From positions 496,001-560,000 of the forward strand of contig NZ_CP045423.1 of assembly GCF_009363855.1 (NCBI RefSeq): a DNA stretch of 64,000 nt. Reading direction: 5' to 3'. This stretch comes from Microvirga thermotolerans. GTDB lineage: Bacteria; Pseudomonadota; Alphaproteobacteria; Rhizobiales; Beijerinckiaceae. The translations under genes and the position numbers were made by a program. The notes under the pieces were generated by a model, which worked only from the letters and a program-made list of their open reading frames with translations, did no database searches and had not been told where the DNA came from. Shown one piece after another: positions 7,989-16,927 of this stretch; position 1 is the first letter of the stretch; the number at the start of each line of letters is the position of its first letter.

Positions 7989-8063
7989 TCCGGAAGTTCC
8001 TTGATCGAACACGGTTCCAGGACGGTCGAGAAGCCGTACGAACACCGTGGCTACATGAGAAGT

Positions 8064-8087
8064 GGCCTGGAGGCGATCCCCCAGGCC
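8064..8087 (-). terminator. Hairpin after the small gene pair (right copy)
   Basis: Mirror copy of 1731-1754: a GGCCTGG/CCAGGCC stem with no T-run, just past the stop of gene B at 8097. Confidence 0.4.
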
Positions 8088-8096
8088 ATCACGATA

Positions 8097-8387
8097 TCAG
8101 GCAATAGCGCGCTTGAACGCCACCATGTCGGTCACAGTTGCGAAGGAGCACTCGACCTCCAGTTCGCCTGTGAGGTGGTTGAAGTCCCAGGCGATCTCGG
8201 GATCGTCGAGTTCCATCTCATACGCCCGGTCCCGCAGATCGCGCACCATGACCTGATGCGCGAGGTCCTCGAAGTACAGCCCCTCGGTGTCGAGCCCCGT
8301 GCTCTCCATGCGAGCCTTCAGGTCCTTGGCTTTCAGCCAGATGTCTCCCTCAGAGACGATATGCGTGAAGGAGTGATCAGTGTGCAT
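8097..8387 (-). CDS. Small acidic hypothetical protein B (right copy)
   Basis: Identical to the protein at 1431-1721 (96 residues, start overlapping the end of gene A, GAGGAGG ribosome site). The function is unknown. It is one of two genes present twice, in perfect copies, within the inverted repeat. Confidence 0.75.
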   Translation of the reverse strand: MHTDHSFTHIVSEGDIWLKAKDLKARMESTGLDTEGLYFEDLAHQVMVRDLRDRAYEMELDDPEIAWDFNHLTGELEVECSFATVTDMVAFKRAIA

Positions 8388-8664
8388 AATCGCGGACCTC
8401 CTCATCCATGATTGTCTCATCGGTGCATGGCTCGGGATTAACGGAGGGCGGCAGAAGCTCGTCGAGGCGCTGGCGCAGGCGATGAAGATCGCCCTGCTCC
8501 TGGAAGCGGAAGGTGATCATGTCCGTCTCGATGTCGAGAACCCAAGTCTTGCCCTCAGGGCCAAGCAGTCCGGATGTGATGAGAGCAAGTTCGTACGCGG
8601 TTTCGGCCATGTCGTACGAGCTAAGGCCCGTCGTCATGATTGTATGATGATGTCCAAATGACAT
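8377..8664 (-). CDS. Small acidic hypothetical protein A (right copy)
   Basis: Identical to the protein at 1154-1441 (95 residues, HHH run near the start, GGAG ribosome site). It is coupled to gene B by a stop/start overlap. No family recognised. Confidence 0.75.
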   Translation of the reverse strand: MSFGHHHTIMTTGLSSYDMAETAYELALITSGLLGPEGKTWVLDIETDMITFRFQEQGDLHRLRQRLDELLPPSVNPEPCTDETIMDEEVRDYAH

Positions 8665-9651
8665 AAAAAATAGCTCCTAAAATTAATCAACGGCGCTCAA
8701 GGCCGATAATCAGAACCTACCGGAGTGGGCTCTTTCCCGTCGATATTTTCATGGAGAACTCGGGCTCATCACGAACTTCGGCCATCACGAGATGGGCTCT
8801 TGGATCAGTCGTACGAGAAGAAGCTCATGGAGGCAGGGCTGCTGCGCACCCCTGATCCGCTGATGCCTGTCGCTGTTCTCGATCACTCGCAGGCTCGTGA
8901 TCGCTCGCGCTCCAGGCATCAGCAGTGATCTGCTGTGATGATCCAAACCTGTCTCGAATAATCTATCTTCTGGTTCACACCCAAGATCACACGCTTTCTC
9001 CCCCCTGCCTGCTCGAATTGAGCAAGCAGAAGAGAGACAGCACGTTCACACCCTGAGTCGTGGACGCTCAACAGCCGCTTGCCGGTGTTATCCGGCGGCT
9101 GGCGGTCACCCGAGACCAGCACATGACGGCCCTTTCTCCGGTCCGCTCCGCCTACTCGTGAGTGTGGGGGTTCCCCGGCGGGTGCGCTCTAAAAGCCTTT
9201 TTCACCCGACCGGACCTTGCGACTCCGGCGAACGTTATGACCGTGACGGTTATTCAATCTGAAGATTGGAAGCTCGTACGCCCGACTGTTGAGGGATCAG
9301 GCCGTACGCGGAGAGGTGTCAAATCGAGCACGACACACTTCTCCTCTTTTCTGGAATGCCTTTCGCGGAACTCCTGTCCGCCGAGCAGCCGTTACTCCCT
9401 ACCATCTCAGGGCGGGATGTCCGTCTCGTGGGTCGCTCTGCCTACGGTGCGCCGGTCAGGTGGTCCCGGATGCCGTTGCTGGGGCGGAGGCGGCCCCTGT
9501 ACACTCCTGAGCGATATATCTGATGCAGGCTAGAAGCGCCTCGCATCTGTATTTATTAAAGCATATCGTACGAATTGGCGTCAATTTATAAAGAATAATG
9601 ACGATTATGAGCCGCTCAGGTAATCTCAATATATAATTATCTGAGGTTATT
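8665..9651. other. Gene-poor kilobase of the right arm
   Basis: Mirror copy of 167-1153. No convincing gene. It contains the nested dyad at 8859-8923, small dyads near 9241-9270, and an AT-rich leader (about 9530-9650) ahead of the gene at 9652. Confidence 0.5.
8859..8923. repeat. Nested inverted repeat (right copy)
   Basis: Mirror copy of the two-stem dyad at 895-959, with an 11-bp outer stem and a 7-bp inner stem. Confidence 0.7.
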
Positions 9652-9891
9652 ATGAGCAATTTGCCCTACACTTATACTATTAAGCCTTCACGGAAGCCGA
9701 AGGCTATTCACGACGTTATTCTCGAAGATCACGTTAAATACTTCGGCGAGCAAGGCTCCAAATGGGCCATGTGGCGGGATGGCCGGAAGATCGTGCTTGT
9801 CTTCGCCAACCTTGAAGATCAGCGCAAATCTGAGGTGCGCTCGCATCTGAGCCAATACATCTGGAAGCGGAGCGAGCAGGGTTGGCTGTGA
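9652..9891 (+). CDS. Small hypothetical protein
   Basis: A complete 79-residue protein with GAGG upstream of its ATG and an AT-rich leader. It is mixed-charge, with a Trp-rich middle (KWAMWRDGRKIVLVFANLED) that looks like a small beta-rich fold. No signal peptide, membrane segment or known family. The first 55 codons fall in the inverted repeat and recur at 1-166; the last part is outside the visible repeat. Confidence 0.6.
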   Translation: MSNLPYTYTIKPSRKPKAIHDVILEDHVKYFGEQGSKWAMWRDGRKIVLVFANLEDQRKSEVRSHLSQYIWKRSEQGWL

Positions 9892-9975
9892 ACTTCGGCC
9901 AGTCTTTCTCGAACTTCATTGTGATCGGCGGGCCTCGCGCTGTTTCGACGGCCCGGCAGTAGTCTCGAACTTCAT

Positions 9976-9998
9976 GGCCTGGGAGAGCTTCCCAGGCC
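9976..9998 (+). terminator. GC-rich hairpin past the right arm
   Basis: GGCCTGGGA (9976-9984) pairs with TCCCAGGCC (9990-9998) over a five-base loop, 85 bases past the stop of the 79-residue gene. No T-run follows. The stem starts with the same GGCCTGGG as the hairpin at 1731, so a repeated element-specific hairpin is possible. Confidence 0.35.
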
Positions 9999-10069
9999 AG
10001 CTTGACCATAAATCCGCGCAGCCCCAGCCTCCTCGTACGAGAACTACGCGAGTCGATCATGCCCGCCGA

Positions 10070-10436
10070 CGAATCCCCTCAGCTCCACCAAGCCTTTGAA
10101 AATCAAGAGCAATTTGCGTTTTTCGGCCTAAACTGTCGCACAACGGTGTCGTACACGCTCGCCGCTGACGCGGCCCTAAGCGCTTGGAACCGTTCGGAAA
10201 ATGGCCGCCGCGACTGTCGCACATCACCGTCGCACAAACCGTCCCGAGACCGTCCGAGACGGCGTCCAAAACAGCGCCCGACCGGGCTCTGGTTGCGCGG
10301 AACCGTCTGGCAGTATCGGGCAAGAGTGCCTGCCGCCGTTGCGCGGATCATCGGGAAGACGGTTGTCAGCCAATCTCTCCGAACGTCCTCATATTCGGAG
10401 GCGATCAGGCGGGCGCGAACAATTGCGGGAGAGTGG
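10070..10436 (+). pseudogene. Truncated 5' part of the island integrase with a tRNA 3'-end copy
   Basis: This block is an inverted copy of 20816-21182 with about two base differences (for example near 10391 and 10410). It starts with the last 21 bases of the tRNA-Ala gene (CGAATCCCCTCAGCTCCACCA, 10070-10090) and continues into the first part of the tyrosine integrase. It breaks off where the intact gene continues, after AGAGTGG. Only the N-terminal arm-binding part remains, so it cannot be active. The orientation is opposite to the intact integrase and tRNA, unlike a normal attL, which would be a direct repeat. Confidence 0.88.
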
Positions 10437-10627
10437 AGGTGGGGGCAATACCGAGTGTTCCCGTAGGTCCAGGTTTTGTGCTCTGAGTCGTCGTAGCTGC
10501 AAGTTGGTGCGCTTCTAAGCGAGTTCTCAGCACGGGAGGCGTGCATCCATAGCTGTCGTCAACCGAGACGTAGCTGCGGAAGGTGAAATTAGCCTGAAGT
10601 GCGGGAGAGCGCCTCTCCTCAAACTTG

Positions 10628-11173
10628 TCAATCAGAAAACTTGAACGGCGGGGCTGCTTTAAGCTCCTCCTTCGTAAGTTTGATTACCGCTCGCTCTGGG
10701 TAGGATGGACCCGGCACGTTCGTCGTGCGCGTTACTGTCCCGGTCGTGCTCACAGACTCATTTGGGTTCGCCGGGGTGGTCGTCCGGTTCGTGTCTGTTG
10801 TCGAAGCGGTGGTGGAACTTCCCTGTTCTACCCACTGAAATTCATCGTAAGGCAGCGCAATGTCATGCTCGCCTAAGCCCAGGAAGCCACCGACTCCGAT
10901 CACTACGGCTTCAATCTTGCCGCCGCGATCCTGTAGCACTTCCCTGATGTCGCCGATGTGCTCGTTATCGGCATTGTAAACATTCAGTCCTTTCAGCTTG
11001 AAGGTGCGCCACTTCCCCGACTCTGCCTGACTCAAGAATCTTCCGGAGGTCGCAGGGGGAGCCGTCGTACTCGACTCAGGCGGGGTCGATGTCGGGGGAT
11101 TTGTCTGCGCGAATGCCGTAGCGGAGATCAGAGCCACGCCAAGTAAAGGCACTATCAGATGCTTGATTCGCAT
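10628..11173 (-). CDS. Secreted PRC-barrel domain protein
   Basis: This 181-residue protein has a clear signal peptide (about residues 1-23, ending TAFAQ), a Thr/Pro-rich linker, and then a PRC-barrel domain (about 50-120: LKGLNVYNADNEHIGDIREV and VVIGVGGFLGLGEHDIALP). A Thr/Ser-rich stretch and a short conserved tail follow (LTKEELKAAPPFKF). PRC-barrel proteins of this secreted type are common in Hyphomicrobiales and are often linked to stress responses, but their role is not established. The start at 11173 has AGGAG eight bases upstream. Confidence 0.88.
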   Translation of the reverse strand: MRIKHLIVPLLGVALISATAFAQTNPPTSTPPESSTTAPPATSGRFLSQAESGKWRTFKLKGLNVYNADNEHIGDIREVLQDRGGKIEAVVIGVGGFLGLGEHDIALPYDEFQWVEQGSSTTASTTDTNRTTTPANPNESVSTTGTVTRTTNVPGPSYPERAVIKLTKEELKAAPPFKFSD

Positions 11174-11549
11174 GATGCTTCTCCTGTCGGTAGAAGAGCC
11201 GTGTCATGGATGAGGAACTATATTACCATTTCGGCGGTTTTTAGGATACAAGTTGTTACGTCGTATGGAACGAAATTTGGCGGGCTTGGAACCCCCAACC
11301 TAATGTTGCCCCGTGTGGTGCAGAGCGTCCTCGACGACCCTCTGCTTCCTGCTGAACTCAATCCATCCCCTTGCCCCAGACGAAATGATCGTGTTGCACC
11401 CCGTAGTATAGGTGGCGACTGCAACAATGATTAAAGTCCTGCCAAGGCGAGATTGACGCTCTAGGTCCGGTGAAAGGGCGATCACGGGTAACTGGGAGTG
11501 GCGTCAATAAAGATTCAGACGGTCAGTAGGGTAGTGTACCGGTCGGCAT
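11174..11549. other. Intergenic stretch without a gene
   Basis: The short frames on both strands (for example 11218-11427) have no ribosome site or recognisable content. I see no strong promoter or terminator. It separates two leftward genes, so it should contain the promoter of the PRC-barrel gene. Confidence 0.4.
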
Positions 11550-12659
11550 CTAAGGCACGAATACGAGGAATATGAACACTGCAAAAATTACGAGATGGAC
11601 GAACCCGTAGAGAATGTTTGTCCGCCCGGTGCCGAAGGTGAGAAGACTGACGATAGCGGTGAGCATGAGCAGAACAGTATCCTCGCCGTCTAAGCCCAAC
11701 ACGAGGTCACGCTGAAGCCAGAGGTGGAGCGCAGCGACTGCCGGAACTGTTAGGCTGATCGTAGCAAGCGAAGAACCAAGCGCCAGATTGAGGCTCTTCT
11801 GCAACTGGTCTCGGCGGGCCGCCCGGACCGCTGCAACGCTCTCCGGGGACAGGATCAGCAGCGCCACAATGACGCCCACTACGGCTTCGGGCGCATCAAC
11901 GAGTGACGTGCCGATATGCACGACAGCGGCAAACATCTTTGAGAGCAAGATGACTACGCCAAGTGACAGGATGAGGATGGTGGCGCTCACGGTGACAGCG
12001 CGGTTTCGCGGGAGGTACGGGCTCGCATCTGCGCCCTCTGTATCGAGTACAAGGAAATAATCCCTGTTGCGCACGGTTTGGATGTAGAGAAACCCGCCAT
12101 AGAGCGCGAGGGTGATCAGGGCCACAAAGACGAGTTGGCTTGACGAGTAGAATGGCCCAGGACGTGCCTGGATGAAATTCGGGAGAATGAGCGTGAGGGT
12201 CGCAAGTACGATGAGGACGACAAGGTATGCATTTGCACCGCTCACCCGAAAGCCTTGCTCACTATAGCGAAATCCACCGAGCAGGATACACAGGCCGACG
12301 AGCCCGTTGCCGACAATCATGATGACCGAGAACACCGTATCGCGGGCGAGCGCCGGGAGGCTCGCGCCCCCTGACGTGACGGAGACGATCAGTCCTACCT
12401 CGATAATGGTTACGGCAATAGTGAGGACGAGGGTGCCATAGGGCTCCCCGATGCGGAGCGCGATCACCTCGGCATGGTGGACTGCCGCGAACACGGTGCC
12501 GATCAGGATAGGCAGCAGAGCCGTAGCGAGGAGGAGGCCGACCGGCGAGGCGATGGAGGCATGGTTCAGGCCATAGACAGAAGCGAACCCATAGAAGATC
12601 AGCGCAACAACAGGGATCGCCAAGGTTGATCGGGGTATAACAGCCTTGAGCGTGGGCAT
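11550..12659 (-). CDS. chaA: ChaA-type cation/proton antiporter
   Basis: This 369-residue integral membrane protein of the CaCA exchanger superfamily is close to ChaA (Ca2+ or Na+/K+ for H+). The two inverted alpha repeats are visible: GEPYGTLVLTIAVTIIEV (about residues 72-89) and LILSPESVAAVRAARRD with LNLALGSSLATISLTVP (about 267-305). About eleven hydrophobic segments surround them. It would export cations across the inner membrane for alkali, sodium or calcium tolerance. The start at 12659 has GGAG nine bases upstream. With the SLC13-type permease at 13542 it points to an ion-homeostasis cargo on this island. Confidence 0.88.
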   Translation of the reverse strand: MPTLKAVIPRSTLAIPVVALIFYGFASVYGLNHASIASPVGLLLATALLPILIGTVFAAVHHAEVIALRIGEPYGTLVLTIAVTIIEVGLIVSVTSGGASLPALARDTVFSVIMIVGNGLVGLCILLGGFRYSEQGFRVSGANAYLVVLIVLATLTLILPNFIQARPGPFYSSSQLVFVALITLALYGGFLYIQTVRNRDYFLVLDTEGADASPYLPRNRAVTVSATILILSLGVVILLSKMFAAVVHIGTSLVDAPEAVVGVIVALLILSPESVAAVRAARRDQLQKSLNLALGSSLATISLTVPAVAALHLWLQRDLVLGLDGEDTVLLMLTAIVSLLTFGTGRTNILYGFVHLVIFAVFIFLVFVP

Positions 12660-12853
12660 GCATTTGTTCTCCGATCTTCAGCCGAGTCGGGGTCAATGGG
12701 GGAGCCAAGTCGATATAGGTCTCTATAGGTAACGGCGTTGCATATTCTGTTACTGCGTCCCGTTAAGAAATGCGTTGTCGGGAAGTTTGTCGAGAGAGCG
12801 GCAGTAATGACGGCGGTCATCAAAAAGCCGGTTAGTTGTTCAATGATTTTAAG

Positions 12854-13225
12854 ATGAGCAAAGCTCCGAAGCATCCGAGCCAGCGTGACGACCTCAAGAG
12901 GTGGGACGATGAGGGTGGTGCGCCTCGTTCAGGTCATCCTTCCCATGAGTCATCCCTCGCCCCTGAGCACCGGGCGGAAACTACTCTGTACTACCTCAAC
13001 CTCCGAACCGAAAGCGGCCTTGTGGACGCCCCCGAGGGGGAGAGGCATCCTAATCTTCAGACTGCGCGCGATGCGGCGCTCGCTAAAGCCCGCGAAATGA
13101 TTGCTGAAGGCGATCAGAAGGGCGAGGACCGGCGAGGCTGGTGCGTCGAGATCATGGACAGAGCCAATCAACGAGTGCTGACAATCCCATTCGCCAACGC
13201 ACTGGACCCCAAACCGTCGCGTTGA
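12854..13225 (+). CDS. DUF6894-like protein
   Basis: A 123-residue protein from ATG 12854; the frame could begin at 12836. The C-terminal half matches the DUF6894 pattern: a YYLNLRTESGLVDAPEGE strand pair, then a helix beginning LQTARDAALAKAREM and a final strand pair around CVEIMDRANQRVLTIPF. Such proteins are very common in Methylobacteriaceae, usually of unknown role. The N-terminal 40 residues are hydrophilic and disordered-looking. It is divergent from chaA across about 195 bases. Confidence 0.75.
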   Translation: MSKAPKHPSQRDDLKRWDDEGGAPRSGHPSHESSLAPEHRAETTLYYLNLRTESGLVDAPEGERHPNLQTARDAALAKAREMIAEGDQKGEDRRGWCVEIMDRANQRVLTIPFANALDPKPSR

Positions 13226-13280
13226 GCGAGAAGGCTCTCATATCCACCATGCGGCTCTGGTGTTGGACAACGAGGTTCCT

Positions 13281-13451
13281 ATGAGCAAAGGTCGTTCTGG
13301 CACGGCTCAGAGAGTTGTGAACACCGTGTGGAAGGTGATGAGGTTCTGGGGCGGTCATCCCAGAGTGCCACCCAGGGTAAAACTCAATGGGAGGCGGGGC
13401 TATGGCGACAACGATATTGCGTCGCCGGATGGGCGCTCAGACGAGAAGTGA
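13281..13451 (+). CDS. Possible small basic protein
   Basis: A 56-residue frame from ATG 13281 with GAGG six bases upstream. It is Arg/Lys-rich and has no recognised domain. It occupies most of the 316-base gap before the permease gene. Only the ribosome site supports it, so it may be a chance frame. Confidence 0.3.
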   Translation: MSKGRSGTAQRVVNTVWKVMRFWGGHPRVPPRVKLNGRRGYGDNDIASPDGRSDEK

Positions 13452-13541
13452 GCTGCCGAACCGCACCTACATGACGCCCCGCTCCAAACAGATTGGGGTG
13501 CTTCGCATTATCTCAATGTTCCTTGTTCTGCGACGAAATCA

Positions 13542-15320
13542 GTGACGCAGGGCCAGACCTTCGCCTTCGCCATACTGGCCGGAATGATGGCGTTGTTCAT
13601 TTGGGGACGCCTGCGTTACGACCTTGTGGCTGTTCTCGCCCTTCTTGCGGCTGTGTTCACCGGCATTGTCCCCCATAAGGCGGCTTTCTCCGGATTTGGT
13701 GACGATATTGTCATCATTGTCGCAAGTGCCCTCGTCGTCAGCGCGGCGGTCGCACGCTCTGGCGTGATGGAGGCGGTCCTCCATCGAGTCTCACCTTACA
13801 TCACCTCGGTGCAGGGCCAGATTGTCGTTCTTGTGACCGTGGTCACGATCCTGTCCGCCTTTGTCAAAAACATCGGCGCGCTCGCAATGATAATCCCAGT
13901 GGCGTTCCAGATGGCACGGCGCTCGAATGCCTCCCCCTCGTGCTTTCTCATGCCGATGGCCTTCGGGTCTCTGCTCGGCGGTCTGATCACCCTTGTCGGC
14001 ACCTCGCCCAACATCATCGTCTCTCGCGTGCGTGAGGACCTGACGGGTCAGCCTTTCGGCATGTTCGACTTCACCCCGGTCGGCCTCGGCCTCGCGGCGG
14101 CTGGCGTGGCGTTCCTGGCCTTCGGCTACCGGCTTCTGCCCGGCGGTCGCAAAGCTGTCGCGGCCATGGACGAGGCGATCAACCTCACCGACTACATGAC
14201 GGAAGCGCGCGTTGCGGAGAACTCGCCGGTCGTCGGCTTGACAGTCAGCGACTTGGCAAACGCATGTGACAACGAGGTCCTGGTCACTGGGATCGTTCGG
14301 AACAAAACCGAGCACATGGCACCCCTGCCGGATGCTGTCCTTCGCAAGGGCGATATTGTTCTCCTTGAGGGCGATCCGGAAGCGCTGGAGCGGGCGGTCG
14401 CCCGCGCTCATCTGGAACTCGAAGGCGACGACCGCCCCACGCAAGGCAGGGGTGCCGATGAGGAGATCGGAGGAATTGAGGCTGTCGTCGGACCGACCTC
14501 AATGTTGATTGGTCAAACGGCCAAACGCATGGCGTTGCACGAGCGCTTCAACATCAATCTTCTCGCCGTCAGTCGCAGCGGCGAGAGGTTCACCGAGCGC
14601 CTGCGCGACATCACCTTGCAGACTGGCGACGTTCTCGTGCTGAAGGGCGATCTCACCCGGCTTCCGGACAAGCTGAAGGAACTCGGCTGTCTGCCGCTGG
14701 CTGAGCGCGAAATCCGCCTGGGCAATATCCGGCAGGGTCTTGTCCCCGTGGTGGTCCTGGCGAGCGCCATGGGGCTCACGGCCTTTGGCCTTTTGCCCAT
14801 CGCCACCGCCTTCTTCGCCGCTGCCGCCCTGATGGTCCTGCTCGGGGCACTCTCGCTCCGCGAGGCTTACGAAGCTGTCGATTGGCCCATTCTGGTGATG
14901 CTCGGGGCGCTGATCCCAGTCAGCGAGGCGATCCGCACGACCGGTGGGGCCGATCTCCTAGCTGGATGGCTCTCGCTGCTTGCCAGCACCTTGCCATCTT
15001 ATGGAGCGCTCGCGCTGATCATGATGGCGGCTATGGGCGTGACGCCGTTCCTGAACAATGCGGCCACAGTGCTGGTGATGGCTCCCATCGCGGCAACCTT
15101 TGCTGGACAACTTGGCTACAAACCTGACGCCTTTCTCATGGCAGTCGCGGTGGGCGCAGCCTGCGACTTCCTCACGCCGATTGGACACCAGTGCAACACG
15201 CTCGTGATGGGACCGGGCGGATACCGGTTCGGCGACTACTGGAAGCTGGGGTTGCCGCTCTCCTTCATTGTCCTTCTGCTCGGCGTGCCGCTCATCCTGC
15301 TCGTGTGGCCGCTGACCTAG
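13542..15320 (+). CDS. SLC13/ArsB-type permease with two RCK_C domains
   Basis: This 592-residue membrane protein has the usual order for this group. An N-terminal bundle of about five to six helices contains VKNIGALAMIIPVAF and GTSPNIIVSRVRED. Two cytosolic TrkA-C/RCK_C modules follow (about residues 210-295 and 310-400: VLRKGDIVLLEGDPEALERA and LQTGDVLVLKGDLTRL). The C-terminal bundle contains TPFLNNAATVLVMAP and TPIGHQCNTLVMGPGGY. The substrate (anion, sulfate, dicarboxylate) cannot be read from sequence. The start is GTG 13542, with only a weak ribosome site. Its stop overlaps the convergent kinase gene by four bases. Confidence 0.9.
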   Translation: MTQGQTFAFAILAGMMALFIWGRLRYDLVAVLALLAAVFTGIVPHKAAFSGFGDDIVIIVASALVVSAAVARSGVMEAVLHRVSPYITSVQGQIVVLVTVVTILSAFVKNIGALAMIIPVAFQMARRSNASPSCFLMPMAFGSLLGGLITLVGTSPNIIVSRVREDLTGQPFGMFDFTPVGLGLAAAGVAFLAFGYRLLPGGRKAVAAMDEAINLTDYMTEARVAENSPVVGLTVSDLANACDNEVLVTGIVRNKTEHMAPLPDAVLRKGDIVLLEGDPEALERAVARAHLELEGDDRPTQGRGADEEIGGIEAVVGPTSMLIGQTAKRMALHERFNINLLAVSRSGERFTERLRDITLQTGDVLVLKGDLTRLPDKLKELGCLPLAEREIRLGNIRQGLVPVVVLASAMGLTAFGLLPIATAFFAAAALMVLLGALSLREAYEAVDWPILVMLGALIPVSEAIRTTGGADLLAGWLSLLASTLPSYGALALIMMAAMGVTPFLNNAATVLVMAPIAATFAGQLGYKPDAFLMAVAVGAACDFLTPIGHQCNTLVMGPGGYRFGDYWKLGLPLSFIVLLLGVPLILLVWPLT

Positions 15321-16525
15321 CCAGCAGGGTTGTTGCGCTCAGACGTGAGCGGAAACCGCACCTGAATCCGCGTCCTCCGATCCCCCTCAATCGCCAGGGT
15401 GCCGTTAAGACTACGAGCCATGCCTTCAATCAGGCGCATGCCCATTCCCCCCGTGCCCCGTGTGGCGGGAAGACCCACGCCGTTATCCTCGATGAAAAGG
15501 AGCACGTCCTCTCCCTGGCGGTGCAGCCCGACCCGAATGGTGCCGCGCCGCTTGTCGGGAAAGGCGTGCTTGAGCGCGTTGGTGATTGCCTCCCCCGCAA
15601 TCAATGCCACATTGATGGCGCGATCAACATCCAACGTGATCTCATCGGCGTCGCTCGTGAGGTCTATGCGCTGATCCTGCGGGCTCCTGAGATGGCCGAA
15701 GTTCCGGCATAGCTCCGTCAAGTACCCTGCCATATCGACCGACTGCACATCGTTGCTGTCCTGCCGGTAGAGAAGCTCGTGAATGCGGGCGAGATGATCC
15801 AGGCGCTGGATAGCATTCTCCAGTGCTTCCGAAACGCCGGGGTTGCCCTGACGTGCCATCTGAAGGCGCAGCATCGAGATCGCCATGGCGATGCTGTTCT
15901 TGGCCCGGTGGTTGACCTCGTGCAGCAACACGTTTCTTTGGCTCAGAAGCTGATCCTTCTCGCGGATGCTTTCCGTCAAAACCGCTTCCAGAGCCCGCCT
16001 GCGGTCGAGTTCGTTCTGGAGCGTCTGGGTCCGCTCCTTGACCCTCGTCTCCAGAACTTCGTTCAGGCGCTGGGTGCGACGCTCGGCTCTGACACGGCGG
16101 GTGATATCCCAAAACGACGCAAAGTGCTGGACGATGCGCCCGTGCTCATCATGCACAGGGCTGACGAACTGGGCCGCCCAGACCTCGCGGCCATCTTTGG
16201 CGCGAAGCGACACCTCAAGGGTGAGAGGTTCGTCCGCTTTCATGGCGGCCCGGATGTGCCGTTCCACCTCAGGATCGGTGTCCGGACCGGTCAGAAAGAA
16301 GTAGTTCTGGCCCAGAATCTCCTCACGGGTATAGCCGAAAAGGTCGATGAAGGACTGGTTCACATAGACGATGGGATTGCCGTCAATGCTGGGGTCGGTC
16401 ACCACCATGGGCATGCGGGTGGCCTCGACCGCTGCCACGAACGGGCCGCCGCGATGCTGAACAGCATTTATTTGCTCTTCGGCTCTTCCCTGATCGGGGT
16501 CGGCGGATTTTGGGTCAGGCTCCAT
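15317..16525 (-). CDS. LOV-like PAS / HisKA_2 histidine kinase without the photoactive cysteine
   Basis: A 402-residue soluble kinase. Residues about 28-145 are a PAS domain clearly of the LOV type, but the usual GXNCRFLQ motif reads GQNYFFLT (Y75 in place of Cys). The signalling Gln of the last strand (usually FASQLD) is Phe138 in FASFWD. A coiled coil (about 146-195) leads to a HisKA_2 dimerisation box LLHEVNHRAKN with phospho-acceptor His206. A HATPase domain follows, with GEAITNALKHA, DNGVGLP and a GMGMRLIEG lid. It should autophosphorylate on an input other than flavin photochemistry. No response regulator is next to it. ATG 16525 has GGAG nine bases upstream. Confidence 0.92.
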   Translation of the reverse strand: MEPDPKSADPDQGRAEEQINAVQHRGGPFVAAVEATRMPMVVTDPSIDGNPIVYVNQSFIDLFGYTREEILGQNYFFLTGPDTDPEVERHIRAAMKADEPLTLEVSLRAKDGREVWAAQFVSPVHDEHGRIVQHFASFWDITRRVRAERRTQRLNEVLETRVKERTQTLQNELDRRRALEAVLTESIREKDQLLSQRNVLLHEVNHRAKNSIAMAISMLRLQMARQGNPGVSEALENAIQRLDHLARIHELLYRQDSNDVQSVDMAGYLTELCRNFGHLRSPQDQRIDLTSDADEITLDVDRAINVALIAGEAITNALKHAFPDKRRGTIRVGLHRQGEDVLLFIEDNGVGLPATRGTGGMGMRLIEGMARSLNGTLAIEGDRRTRIQVRFPLTSERNNPAG

Positions 16526-16609
16526 TCCACGTGCTCCGGTCTACGGCCCAAATTGCGACGTTAGTTGATTTCTCGCTGGCTCGCTTGCCCTCCTAAGGCG
16601 GCTCTGATC

Positions 16610-16927
16610 TCACGCTTGAAGTGGCTCGGGCGTAAATGGCGAGCGCTCAACCAGCAGAATCTTGGCAGTCACCCCGACTGACCGTAGACCTTCGAGAATT
16701 CTCTGCAACTGCTCCGACGCTACGGCTTTGCGAGCATCCTCCACAGTCTGGAATTCCAGCATGGTGATCGTGTCCGGGCTGGCTCCATCAGTCGTGCGAT
16801 AGGCCATAAAGGACACCGCACCAGGAATTTGCAGAAGCTGCGCAATCCAGTCCCGGACCCGCTGGTTGTAGTCGTTCCAATGATGCGAGTCGGCCGGGCG
16901 GTCATATTGAAACATGACATAGGCCAT
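16610..16927 (-). CDS. Small dimeric alpha/beta-barrel-like protein
   Basis: This 105-residue protein has the strand-helix-strand-strand-helix-strand pattern of ferredoxin-like antibiotic-monooxygenase/EthD-type barrels (VMFQYDRP, then SFMAYRTTDG, TITMLEFQTVEDARKAV, KILLVERSPF). No catalytic residue is identifiable. The family guess rests on overall pattern only. It lies 84 bases upstream of the kinase gene on the same strand and about 100 bases downstream of the cyclase gene. Confidence 0.6.
   Translation of the reverse strand: MAYVMFQYDRPADSHHWNDYNQRVRDWIAQLLQIPGAVSFMAYRTTDGASPDTITMLEFQTVEDARKAVASEQLQRILEGLRSVGVTAKILLVERSPFTPEPLQA

Larger units (their letters stand above)
7202..9817. repeat. 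Right arm of the large inverted repeat
   Basis: This is the mirror copy of 1-2616. The inner end falls at the centre of the 12-base palindrome GTTCGTACGAAC (7196-7207). The outer end is unknown, because the partner arm leaves the window at position 1, which corresponds to 9817. The small gene at 9652-9891 continues past 9817, so its last 74 bases have no visible partner. A repeat this long and clean suggests recent duplication, recent gene conversion, or active inversion. Confidence 0.97.
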
